In this document: one piece after another, positions 55,544-63,175 of the stretch
Numbering within the stretch: position 1 is the first letter of the stretch
Layout of the letters: every line of letters begins with the position of its first letter
DNA from: Streptomyces sp. NWU339
GTDB lineage: Bacteria > Actinomycetota > Actinomycetes > Streptomycetales > Streptomycetaceae
Assembly (NCBI RefSeq): GCF_003143855.1
Contig: NZ_QFRK01000003.1
Location: 306,734 to 370,733 of the forward strand
Direction of reading: 5' to 3'
Length of the DNA: 64,000 bases
Notes under the pieces: generated by a model
What the model saw: only the letters and a program-made list of their open reading frames with translations
Told to the model about the DNA's origin: nothing
Database searches by the model: none
Translations under genes and position numbers: made by a program

Positions 55544-57766
55544 CTACCAGTCCGCCGGGTCCCGGCCCTCCAAGGCGAAGACCGTGCCGTCGGGGGCGGC
55601 GGCGTAGACGTGGCCGTCGGCGAGCACCGGCTCGGGCAGCACGGCGACGACCCGGTCGGAAGCGGCCGCCATCCGGGGCTCCGTCTGCCCGACGAGGCGC
55701 CCCACCCGCGCGTCCACGGCGAGCAGCCGCCCGTCGGGCGCCGTGAGGAAGACATGTCGCGCGTCGGCCACCGGCGCGGAGGTACGGGCCACACCGGTTT
55801 CCAGGTTCCACCGCTGCCGCAGCGCGCCCATGTCGACGGCCACGACCCGGCCGCCGGCCCCCGTCAGATGGGCGACGCCCTCGTGCACGGTGCCTTGCAC
55901 CTGCGCCAGAGGGGCGGGCAGCTTCACCCGTCGCACCTCCCGGGTGCCCGGTGTGTAGCGGACGAGGGCCTCCACCTCACCGTAGACAGCGTCCTCGGAG
56001 GTGAGGACGACCGAGTCGTTCATGTTGCCGACCGGCTTCAGCGTTCCCGTCAACCGCGCGTCCCAGCGCACCTCACCGGTCTGCGGATTGACTGCCGTTA
56101 CCCGCGTGCTGGAGCCGTCCGCGGAGGTGCTCGTCGCGTACGCGAGCGGATCCCCCGCGAACGAGTCGAAGTACGGCATGTCGTGTCCGGGTATCGGGCT
56201 GCTCCATCTCGTGTCGCCCGAGGTGGCGTCCACGCCGGTGACCGTGCCGTCGTCGCCGGTGAGCAGCAGTGTGCTCCCGGCGCTGTCCAGACCGCGGTAC
56301 TCGACGGTGTTCTGACGCCACACCGGCTTCCCCGAGGCGGAGTCGAGCGCCTCCAGGCCGCGGCGCTGGTTGAGCGCGGGCTGCACGAGGCCGCCCGACA
56401 GGGTCGGTGGTCCGCTCCGGTCCGTCCGCGCGACGGTGTGTCGCCACAGCGTGCCGCCGTCGTCGGGATCGAGGGCGAACACCTGCCCCGGCAGGGCGCA
56501 GAACAGCCGGCCGGCTCCGTACGAGCACTGCGGGGTGCCCGGCTTCCCCGACGGCGCCACCTCCCACGCCTGGAACGCGGCCGTCGTGGCCCGCACGCCG
56601 GTGGTCCGTCTCTCCGGGGCTTCGTCGCCGAGCAGTTGGACGGAGAACAGCGTGCCGAAGACGGCGAGGGCGAGCGCCCCGCCCCCGAGCAGCGCCCGCT
56701 TGCTCAGCGGAGGCCGCGCGGAGCGCCGGGCCGCCTGCCCGGCGGGGGGCTCCTCGGCGTCCGTCCCGGGGCCTGTGTCCGTTCCGGGTCCGGTGCCGCG
56801 CTCTGCTGTTTCGAGTTCTTCAAGTTCTTCGGATTCCGGTTCCGCCTGGTGGCCGGGTACGGCGCCCGTCGAGGCCGTCGGCTCCGTCCGCTGTGCCGGT
56901 ATGAAGGCCTCGGCCAGGAACGCCCGGGTGTCGTACGAGGCCGCGACGGACCGCAGCTCCTGCATCAGCTCGTCCGGGGAGGGCCGGTCCTCGGGCTCCT
57001 TGGCCAGGCAGCGCAGCACCAGCGGGGCGAGTTCCTCCGGCACGCCGGTCAGGTCGGGCTCGTCGTGCACGACCTGGTAGGCGACGACGTACGGGCTGTC
57101 GGAGTCGAACGGCCCGCGCCCGGTGGCCGCGTGCACCAGGAGCGAACCGAGCGCGAAGATGTCGGCTGAGGGCCCCACTTCACGAGGGCGCCGGAACTGC
57201 TCGGGCGCCATGAAGGGCGGGGTGCCGATCAACTTCCCCGTCTCGGTCCGCAGTTCGCTGTCCTTTGGCCGAGAAATGCCGAAATCGATGACCTTCGGCC
57301 CGTCCTCGGCGAGCAGTACGTTGCTGGGCTTCAGGTCGCGGTGCACCACTCCGACACGGTGGATGTCCCGCAGGCCCTCCGCGAGTCCGGCCATCAGCCT
57401 GCGCAACTGGGGCGAGGGCATCGGGCCGTTCCGCTTCACATGCTCGGCGAGGGTCGGCCCGGGGATGAACAGCGTTGCCATCCAGGGCCGTTCGGCCTCC
57501 GGGTCGGCGTCGACGACCGGTGCGGTGAAGGCGCCGCTCACCCGTCGGGCCGCCGCCACCTCCTGCCGGAAACGCCCTCTGAACTCGCGGTCCCGCGCCA
57601 ACTCGGCGTGCACGACCTTCACCGCGAGCTTCAGCCCGGAGGTACTCCGGGCCAGATGCACCACGCCCATTCCGCCGGAACCGAGGCACGACTCGAGACG
57701 GTAGTGACCGGCGTACTCGGGAAGTTCCGCTTCCGCGCCCGCTCCGACGTTCCGCTGTGGCGCCAT
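55544..57766 (-). CDS. Ser/Thr protein kinase with PQQ-repeat extracellular sensor
   Basis: A 740-residue Hanks-type membrane kinase. Kinase: Gly-rich loop GSGGMGVV (29-36), Lys50, catalytic loop HRDLKPSN (142-149), DFG at 161-163 and APE at 187-189, all intact. An acidic juxtamembrane stretch precedes one helix (about 358-380, ALLGGGALALAVFGTLFSVQLL). Outside is a PQQ-like beta-propeller of about 350 residues with repeats such as GQVFALDPDDGGTLWR, GLEALDSASGKPVWR and RLLAVDARVGRLV. ATG 57766. The sensor ligand is unknown; a bacterial PQQ-type propeller can bind sugars or wall fragments. Confidence 0.94.
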   Translation of the reverse strand: MAPQRNVGAGAEAELPEYAGHYRLESCLGSGGMGVVHLARSTSGLKLAVKVVHAELARDREFRGRFRQEVAAARRVSGAFTAPVVDADPEAERPWMATLFIPGPTLAEHVKRNGPMPSPQLRRLMAGLAEGLRDIHRVGVVHRDLKPSNVLLAEDGPKVIDFGISRPKDSELRTETGKLIGTPPFMAPEQFRRPREVGPSADIFALGSLLVHAATGRGPFDSDSPYVVAYQVVHDEPDLTGVPEELAPLVLRCLAKEPEDRPSPDELMQELRSVAASYDTRAFLAEAFIPAQRTEPTASTGAVPGHQAEPESEELEELETAERGTGPGTDTGPGTDAEEPPAGQAARRSARPPLSKRALLGGGALALAVFGTLFSVQLLGDEAPERRTTGVRATTAAFQAWEVAPSGKPGTPQCSYGAGRLFCALPGQVFALDPDDGGTLWRHTVARTDRSGPPTLSGGLVQPALNQRRGLEALDSASGKPVWRQNTVEYRGLDSAGSTLLLTGDDGTVTGVDATSGDTRWSSPIPGHDMPYFDSFAGDPLAYATSTSADGSSTRVTAVNPQTGEVRWDARLTGTLKPVGNMNDSVVLTSEDAVYGEVEALVRYTPGTREVRRVKLPAPLAQVQGTVHEGVAHLTGAGGRVVAVDMGALRQRWNLETGVARTSAPVADARHVFLTAPDGRLLAVDARVGRLVGQTEPRMAAASDRVVAVLPEPVLADGHVYAAAPDGTVFALEGRDPADW

Positions 57767-57905
57767 GGGACCACCCCCGTGCTGTTCGTCCGCGCGCGCG
57801 ACGCACGGAGCCTAGTCGATGATGCGTACGAGACCGAGGCGGCTTGCTGGTATCTGTGTTCCATAAGTGAAACAGGTGTGCGTGGCGTGTTTTAGGGGAA
57901 GGAAC

Positions 57906-57930
57906 GCACCCCATGACAGTCATGGGGTGC
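57906..57930 (+). promoter_or_regulatory. Hairpin just upstream of first SH3b gene
   Basis: A perfect 11-bp stem (57906-57916 with 57920-57930) and 3-nt loop, ending 7 nt before the GGGGGAGG ribosome-binding region and 20 nt before the ATG at 57950. It may limit translation or act as a 5'-end stabiliser. Confidence 0.8.
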
Positions 57931-57949
57931 ACAACGGGGGAGGCTTTCC

Positions 57950-58264
57950 ATGTCAGTTGACCATGTCGGTGAGGCAGAGGGCACCAGTGAGACGGAGTCC
58001 GTCAGCACGGCGGCCCTGCGTTATTACCCGGTCGCGCCGGGCGTCCGTCTCAACGTCCGTAGCGGCCCGGGCACCGGGTACACCATCGTCCGCGTCCTGG
58101 CGGAGGGGGCACAGGTCCCCATCTTCTGCCAGACCCCGGGGACCACGGTCACGGGCCCGTACGGCACGTCGAAGATCTGGGACAACATCGCCAACGGTGA
58201 GTACGTCTCGGACGCCTACGTGAAGACGGGCAGCGACGGCTACGTCACATCTCGCTGTGCCTGA
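57950..58264 (+). CDS. Small SH3b-domain protein without signal peptide
   Basis: A 104-residue protein with one bacterial SH3 domain of the SH3_3 type: RYYPVAPGVRLNVRSGPGTGYTIVRVLAEGAQVPIFCQ ... WDNIANGEYVSDAYVKTGSDG. It has two Cys and an 18-residue hydrophilic leader (SVDHVGEAEGTSETES) in place of a signal peptide. It is nearly a copy of the next gene at the domain level. ATG 57950 has GGGGGAGG upstream. SH3b domains usually bind peptidoglycan, so how this one reaches the wall is unclear. Confidence 0.82.
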   Translation: MSVDHVGEAEGTSETESVSTAALRYYPVAPGVRLNVRSGPGTGYTIVRVLAEGAQVPIFCQTPGTTVTGPYGTSKIWDNIANGEYVSDAYVKTGSDGYVTSRCA

Positions 58265-58295
58265 TGCCATCGCCACCCATCACCTGGGAGTACGC

Positions 58296-58631
58296 ATGAC
58301 CTTGAAACGACGCAGATCCGTCCTGCTCGCCGGTGTCACCGGAGCCTTCCTCCTGGTGCTCGGCACGGCGGCCGAGGCCGCTGTCCGTTACTACCCGGTC
58401 GCACCGGGCGTCCGTCTCAACGTCCGCAGCGGCCCGGGCACGCACTACAACCTCGTGCGTGTCCTGCCCGCCGGAGCCAGCGTCGCGATCTACTGCCAGA
58501 CGCCGGGCGAGACGGTGACGGGCACGTACGGCACGTCGAACATCTGGGACAACATCGGCAACGGTGAGTACGTCTCGGACACGTACGTGCTGACCGGCAG
58601 CGACGGCTACGTGGCCTCGCGCTGCGGCTGA
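58296..58631 (+). CDS. Small secreted SH3b-domain protein
   Basis: A 111-residue exported SH3_3 protein, the duplicate of the preceding gene. Signal peptide: TLKRRRSVLLAGVTGAFLLVLGTAAEAA, with cleavage probably after AEA. The domain RYYPVAPGVRLNVRSGPGTHYNLVRVLPAGASVAIYCQ ... NIGNGEYVSDTYVLTGSDG is over 70% identical by eye to its neighbour. ATG 58296 follows GGGAG. Gap to the first gene 31 bp, so the two are co-transcribed. Confidence 0.88.
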   Translation: MTLKRRRSVLLAGVTGAFLLVLGTAAEAAVRYYPVAPGVRLNVRSGPGTHYNLVRVLPAGASVAIYCQTPGETVTGTYGTSNIWDNIGNGEYVSDTYVLTGSDGYVASRCG

Positions 58632-58727
58632 CCCGGCCCGGGGCCCCTTCGTGGTCCGCCGGGCCCGCTCGGGGTCGGCCCGGAGCCCGCCCGGGGCCCG
58701 CGGTGCAGCCGGAGCCATAATCGATGC

Positions 58728-59240
58728 GTGAGCGCAGAGAACGGCACCCCGGACAGCACCGCGGGCTCCCCGGGAGCCCCGGCGGGCCCCCGCCCCGAGC
58801 CCATCCGCTTCTTCGGCACGACCTGGGTCGACCGCGACAACGGCTACGCGGTCCGCCGGGTCGGCGTCGCCGTCGGCTCACTCGCCGCCGCGGCCGTCTC
58901 CTGCATCGTCCTGCGCATCGCCTACCAGGGCCTTCGGATCGCCGAGGTCGGCGGTTTCGTCGGGATCCTCGCGGTCGGGATGTTCGCGGTCTGCAGCGCC
59001 CTCGCGTTCGGGCACACCTGGGAGGCGTTCAAGCGCCGCCCCGACCCCGACCGGCAGCGGTCCCTCCGCGGCCTGCTCAGCGTCGGCTTCGTCGGCTCCC
59101 TCCTCGCCTACTTCTTCCGTTCCCTCACCGAGGCCCCCGGCGAGAAGCTCCACCGCGAGGAGTACCGGACGGCCCGCGAGCAGTACGAGAGGCGGATCTC
59201 CCGCCGCTCCGGAAACCCCAGGAAGCGCCGCCGCCCGTAG
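58728..59240 (+). CDS. Three-helix membrane protein of unknown function
   Basis: A 170-residue protein. N-terminal Pro-rich stretch (GSPGAPAGPRPEP), then a conserved-looking FFGTTWVDRDNGYAVRRVGV start, three hydrophobic helices (about 45-65, 73-95, 115-130) and a basic C-terminal helix EYRTAREQYERRISRRSGNPRKRRR. GTG 58728. I cannot assign a family with confidence. The gene follows the SH3b pair on the same strand. Confidence 0.72.
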   Translation: MSAENGTPDSTAGSPGAPAGPRPEPIRFFGTTWVDRDNGYAVRRVGVAVGSLAAAAVSCIVLRIAYQGLRIAEVGGFVGILAVGMFAVCSALAFGHTWEAFKRRPDPDRQRSLRGLLSVGFVGSLLAYFFRSLTEAPGEKLHREEYRTAREQYERRISRRSGNPRKRRRP

Positions 59241-59421
59241 GGCCCGCCCCCGCAGTACGGGACCCGCCCCGCCCCTCCCGACAACCCCCGGACGCGTTCG
59301 ACGACCTCGACATGCCAGATGTCAGGCGCCGGCGCGTCCCTTCGGCATGCCCGGCCCCGTCGAGCCCGTGCCGCCCCCGCCTTCCGCCCGCCGCTTGACG
59401 TGTCCCGTCCCCGAGAGGATT

Positions 59422-59439
59422 ATTCATCACATGATGAAT
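59422..59439 (+). promoter_or_regulatory. AT-rich palindrome over the ABC-ATPase start codon (putative operator)
   Basis: ATTCATCA, CA, TGATGAAT is a perfect 8-bp inverted repeat with a 2-bp spacer, covering the ATG at 59431 and its neighbour at 59434. In this GC-rich genome an AT-rich 18-bp palindrome stands out. Position suggests repression of the exporter operon by a local dimeric regulator. Confidence 0.65.
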
Positions 59440-60234
59440 TACTCCTCCGGCCCCCCGCGCACGGACGACGACACCTCCGCCGTCCGCGCCCAGGACCTCA
59501 CCGTCGTCCGAGGCCCCCGCACCGTCCTGCACGGCCTCGACTTCACCGTCCCGCGCGGCCAGGTCACCGGCCTCCTCGGCCCCTCCGGCTGCGGCAAGTC
59601 GACCCTGATGCGGGCCATCGTCGGCACCCAGGCCAAGGTCACCGGCACCCTGGACGTCCTCGGCCTCCCCGCGGGCCACTCCGCCCTGCGCACCCGCATC
59701 GGCTACGTCACCCAGGCGCCCTCGGTCTACGACGACCTGTCGGTCCGGCAGAACCTCGACTACTTCGCCGCGATCCTCGACCCGGGCCGAGCGGCCGCCG
59801 ACCGCCGCCACGAGAACGTCACCCGCGCGATCACCGACGTCGACCTCACCGGTCACGCCGACGCCCTCGCCGGAAACCTCTCCGGCGGTCAGCGCAGCCG
59901 CGTCTCCCTGGCCGTCGCCCTCCTCGGCACCCCCGAACTGCTGGTCCTCGACGAACCCACGGTCGGCCTCGACCCCGTCCTGCGCCGCGACCTCTGGCAG
60001 CTCTTCCACGACATCGCCGCCGAACGGGGCGCGAGCCTGCTGATCTCCTCCCACGTCATGGACGAGGCCGAGCGCTGCCATCGCCTCCTGCTCATGCGCG
60101 CGGGCGAGATCCTCGCCGACGACACCCCCGACGCCCTCCGCACCCGCACCGGCTCCGAAACCGTCGAGGGCGCCTTCCTGCACCTGGTGGACGCGGCGGT
60201 CGCGGCAAGCCGCACGAAGGAGACCTCACGATGA
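59431..60234 (+). CDS. ABC transporter ATP-binding protein (ABC-2 exporter type)
   Basis: A 267-residue ATPase. Walker A GPSGCGKS at about 50-57, Q-loop region VTQAPSVYDDLSVRQNL, signature LSGGQRSRVS at about 150-159, Walker B LLVLDEP at about 170-176 and H-loop His208 (SSHVMDEAER). It resembles DrrA/daunorubicin-type exporters. ATG 59431 (GAGAGGA 12 nt upstream). The stop overlaps the permease start as ATGA. The AT-rich palindrome on the start is probably regulatory. Substrate unknown. Confidence 0.94.
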   Translation: MMNYSSGPPRTDDDTSAVRAQDLTVVRGPRTVLHGLDFTVPRGQVTGLLGPSGCGKSTLMRAIVGTQAKVTGTLDVLGLPAGHSALRTRIGYVTQAPSVYDDLSVRQNLDYFAAILDPGRAAADRRHENVTRAITDVDLTGHADALAGNLSGGQRSRVSLAVALLGTPELLVLDEPTVGLDPVLRRDLWQLFHDIAAERGASLLISSHVMDEAERCHRLLLMRAGEILADDTPDALRTRTGSETVEGAFLHLVDAAVAASRTKETSR

Positions 60235-61016
60235 GCACCCCCCGTACGACGACACGCCCCTCCGCCCCGACGAGCGCCCTGAACGCATCCCGCACCCTCG
60301 CCACCGCGGCCCGGGTCCTGCGCCAGCTCCGCCACGACCCGCGCACGATCGCGCTGATGCTGCTCGTCCCCTGCCTGATGCTGTTCCTGCTCCGCTACGT
60401 GTTCGACGGCAGCCCGCGCGTCTTCGACAACATCGGCGCCTCGCTCCTCGGGGTCTTCCCGCTGATCACGATGTTCCTGGTCACCTCCATCGCCACCCTG
60501 CGCGAGCGCACCTCCGGCACCCTCGAACGCCTCCTCGCCATGCCCCTCGGCAAGGGCGACCTGATCGCCGGCTACGCCCTCGCCTTCGGCGCGCTCGCGA
60601 TCGTCCAGTCGGCCCTGGCCACCGGACTGGCGGTCTGGTTCCTGGGGCTCGACGTCGTCGGCAGCCCATGGCTGCTCCTCCTGGTGGCCCTGCTCGACGC
60701 CCTCCTCGGCACGGCCCTCGGCCTCTTCGTCTCGGCCTTCGCGGCCTCGGAGTTCCAGGCGGTCCAGTTCATGCCGGCAGTGATCTTCCCGCAGCTCCTC
60801 CTCTGCGGGCTCTTCACCGCACGCGCCACCATGCACCCCGTCCTCGAGGGCATCTCCGACGTCCTCCCCATGTCCTACGCCGTGGACGGCATGAACGAGG
60901 TCCTCATGCACACCGACATGACCACCGCCTTCGTGCGCGACGTCCTGATCGTCACCGGCTGCGCCCTGCTCGTCCTCGCCCTGGGCGCGGCGACCCTGCG
61001 CCGCAGGACGGCCTGA
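60231..61016 (+). CDS. ABC-2 type permease
   Basis: A 261-residue membrane protein with six helices: one near residues 40-58 (ALMLLVPCLMLFLLRYVF), then ASLLGVFPLITMFLVTSIATL, the coupling-type segment RERTSGTLERLLAMPLGKGDLI, further helices in 115-135, 145-165, 185-205 (MPAVIFPQLLLCGLF), and C-terminal VLIVTGCALLVLALGAATL. ABC-2 superfamily partner of the upstream ATPase. ATG 60231 overlaps the ATPase stop with AAGGAG 8 nt upstream. Likely exports a hydrophobic compound. Confidence 0.93.
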   Translation: MSTPRTTTRPSAPTSALNASRTLATAARVLRQLRHDPRTIALMLLVPCLMLFLLRYVFDGSPRVFDNIGASLLGVFPLITMFLVTSIATLRERTSGTLERLLAMPLGKGDLIAGYALAFGALAIVQSALATGLAVWFLGLDVVGSPWLLLLVALLDALLGTALGLFVSAFAASEFQAVQFMPAVIFPQLLLCGLFTARATMHPVLEGISDVLPMSYAVDGMNEVLMHTDMTTAFVRDVLIVTGCALLVLALGAATLRRRTA

Positions 61017-61143
61017 CACCACGGACCGCCCACCCGGGCGGCTCACCCGGCCGTCCGCCCAGCGGACACCACCCCATCCCCGGGCCACCCGAGTGCGAGG
61101 ATGAACCAGGACGACGCGCACACCTCGGAAGGCACCCCCAGCC

Positions 61144-61956
61144 ATGGCTCAGAAAGTCGCAGTCCTCGGCACCGGCAAGATCGGTGAAGCCCTGCTCAGC
61201 GGAATGATCCGCGGCGGCTGGGCCCCCGCGGACCTCCTGGTCACCGCCCGCCGCCAGGAACGGGCCGACGAACTCCGCGCCCGCCACGGAGTCACCCCGG
61301 TCACCAACCTCGAAGCCGCCAAGACCGCCGACACCCTGATCCTCACGGTCAAACCGCAGGACATGGCCGCCCTCCTCGTCGAACTCGCCCCGCACGTCCC
61401 CGCCGACCGTCTCGTCATCAGCGGTGCCGCCGGCATCCCCACCTCCTTCTACGAGGAACGCCTCGCCGTCGGCACCCCGGTGGTGCGCGTCATGACCAAC
61501 ACCCCCGCCCTGGTCGACGAGGCCATGTCGGTCATCTCCGCCGGCAGCCACGCCACCCCCGAACACGTCGCCCACGCCGAGGAGATCTTCGGTTCCGTCG
61601 GCAAGACCCTCCGCGTCCCGGAGTCCCAGCAGGACGCCTGCACCGCCCTCTCCGGCTCCGGCCCGGCGTACTTCTTCTACCTGGTCGAAGCCATGACCGA
61701 CGCCGGCATCCTGCTCGGCCTGCCCCGCGACAAGGCCCACGACCTGATCGTCCAGTCCGCGATCGGCGCCGCGACCATGCTCCGCGACAGCGGCGAGCAC
61801 CCCGTGAGGCTCCGCGAGAACGTCACCTCCCCGGCCGGCACCACCATCAACGCCATCCGCGAGCTCGAGAACCACGGCGTACGGGCCGCTCTCATCGCCG
61901 CCCTCGAAGCAGCCCGCGACCGCAGCCGCGAACTGGCCTCCGGCGCCAAGGACTGA
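61144..61956 (+). CDS. proC: Pyrroline-5-carboxylate reductase
   Basis: A 270-residue enzyme making proline with NAD(P)H. Rossmann start VAVLGTGKIGEALLSGMIRGG, ILTVKPQDMAALL, VVRVMTNTPALVDEAM, SGSGPAYFFYLVEAMTDAG with the conserved substrate loop, and LRENVTSPAGTTINAIRELENHG. ATG 61144 follows GGAAGG. Followed by a hairpin terminator and the converging trpS gene. Confidence 0.96.
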   Translation: MAQKVAVLGTGKIGEALLSGMIRGGWAPADLLVTARRQERADELRARHGVTPVTNLEAAKTADTLILTVKPQDMAALLVELAPHVPADRLVISGAAGIPTSFYEERLAVGTPVVRVMTNTPALVDEAMSVISAGSHATPEHVAHAEEIFGSVGKTLRVPESQQDACTALSGSGPAYFFYLVEAMTDAGILLGLPRDKAHDLIVQSAIGAATMLRDSGEHPVRLRENVTSPAGTTINAIRELENHGVRAALIAALEAARDRSRELASGAKD

Positions 61957-61974
61957 GCATCCAGGACCCCTGGC

Positions 61975-61999
61975 GGTCACCCCGCCGAGCGGGGTGACC
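61975..61999. terminator. Hairpin between converging proC and trpS
   Basis: A perfect 10-bp stem (61975-61984 with 61990-61999) and 5-nt loop in the 47-bp gap. Confidence 0.85.
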
Positions 62000-62003
62000 C
62001 GCG

Positions 62004-63008
62004 CTACACCCCGACCGCCGGGAGCAGGCCGATCGCCCGGTGGGCGGCATCCACGGTCGGCCGAGCCATGCCCCTCGCCCGCTCCGCGCCGTCCCGCAAC
62101 ACTGCCTCCACATAGCCGGGATCCGCGCACAACTCCTTGTGCCTCTCCCGCACCGGCCCCAACACCTCGAGCACGGCCTCCGCGGTGTCCTTCTTCAAGG
62201 CCCCGTACGACTCATACGCACCGGCCAACGACTCCGGGTCCCCACCCGAGCACGCCGCGAGGATCTCCAGCAGATTCGCCACCCCCGGCCGCGCCTCCCT
62301 GTCGTACACGACGTCGCACCCGCTGTCGGTCACCGCCCGCGCGACCTTCTTCCGCACCACGTCCGGCTCGTCCAGCAGATAGACGATCCCCGGCCCGACG
62401 TCGTCGCTCTTCCCCATCTTCGACATCGGGTCCTGCAGGTTCATCACCCGTGCCGCCACCGCGGGATGCGTGGCCCGGGGCACGACGAAGGTGTGCCCGT
62501 ACCGCTGGTTGAACCGCACGGCCAGATCCCGCGCCAGCTCCACGTGCGGCCTCTGGTCGTCACCCACGGGCACCTCGTCCGTCCCGTACGCCAGGATGTC
62601 CGCCGCCATCAGCACGGGATACGTCAGCAGCGACAGCCGCACGCTCCCACCCCGCCGCTGCTCCCGCGCGGCCTTCTCCCTGTACTGGATCATCCGCCGC
62701 ATCTCGCCGTCGGTCGCCACGCACTCCAGCAGGTACGACAGACGGGCGTGTTCGTCGACATGGCTCTGCACGAACACGGTGCACGACTCCGGATCCAGCC
62801 CGGTGGCCAGCAGCAGCGTCGCCGCCTGCCGGCTCAGTCTGCGTACCCGTGCCGGATCGTGGTCCACGGTCAGCGCGTGCAGATCGACGACGCAGAACAG
62901 CGCGTCCGCCCGGTGCTGGTCGACCGCGGCCCACCGCCGCATGGCCCCCAGGTAGTTCCCCAGCGTCAGATGGCCGGTCGGTTTGATCCCGCTGAAGACC
63001 CGTGTCAT
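62004..63008 (-). CDS. trpS: Tryptophanyl-tRNA synthetase, auxiliary TrpRS1 type
   Basis: A 334-residue class I synthetase. HIGH-type motif GHLTLGN at about 12-18 (SGIKPTGHLTLGNYLGAM) and KMSKS-type motif KMGKS at 197-201 (NLQDPMSKMGKSDD). Substrate-pocket blocks VVDLHALTVDH and GDDQRPHVELARDLAVRFN are intact. From memory, location beside proC matches the auxiliary, antibiotic-resistant trpRS1 of S. coelicolor, induced through attenuation. The leader peptide and hairpins just upstream fit that. ATG 63008. Confidence 0.92.
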   Translation of the reverse strand: MTRVFSGIKPTGHLTLGNYLGAMRRWAAVDQHRADALFCVVDLHALTVDHDPARVRRLSRQAATLLLATGLDPESCTVFVQSHVDEHARLSYLLECVATDGEMRRMIQYREKAAREQRRGGSVRLSLLTYPVLMAADILAYGTDEVPVGDDQRPHVELARDLAVRFNQRYGHTFVVPRATHPAVAARVMNLQDPMSKMGKSDDVGPGIVYLLDEPDVVRKKVARAVTDSGCDVVYDREARPGVANLLEILAACSGGDPESLAGAYESYGALKKDTAEAVLEVLGPVRERHKELCADPGYVEAVLRDGAERARGMARPTVDAAHRAIGLLPAVGV

Positions 63009-63083
63009 CTCTTCCCGTCTCCGTCTCCCGGTCGTGCCCGCCGCCTCGGCCGGCCGCCTCCGAGTCCTGGATGGAGAGACGAG

Positions 63084-63129
63084 AACGGCCACCTGAGCGG
63101 CGGCCGTTGAGTGCATACGTAGGACGGCC
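63084..63129 (-). promoter_or_regulatory. trpS attenuator (mutually exclusive hairpins)
   Basis: In the trpS leader (- strand) two pairings compete. One stem joins 63102-63107 with 63124-63129, next to the leader-peptide end. The other joins 63102-63108 with 63084-63090 (7 bp) and is followed by a pyrimidine-rich stretch, acting as a terminator. Ribosome stalling at the Trp codons just before would favour the first and allow read-through. Confidence 0.75.
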
Positions 63130-63133
63130 GCTG

Positions 63134-63175
63134 TCAGGCGGCCCACCAGAACTGGCTGTACGTACGCGTGGTCAT
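63134..63175 (-). CDS. trpS leader peptide with tandem Trp codons
   Basis: A 13-residue open frame, MTTRTYSQFWWAA, with two adjacent Trp codons near its end, followed by TGA. It ends about 125 nt before the trpS ATG. A TAGCCT -10-like element (63183-63188, - strand) stands 7 nt before its ATG, so the transcript may start at or beside the A of ATG and be leaderless. It fits ribosome-mediated attenuation, described for streptomycete trpRS1. Confidence 0.85.
   Translation of the reverse strand: MTTRTYSQFWWAA

Noticed and set aside
58728..61016. Biosynthetic gene cluster with exporter
   Set aside because: Only an exporter pair is present; no synthase, tailoring enzyme or cluster regulator is nearby.
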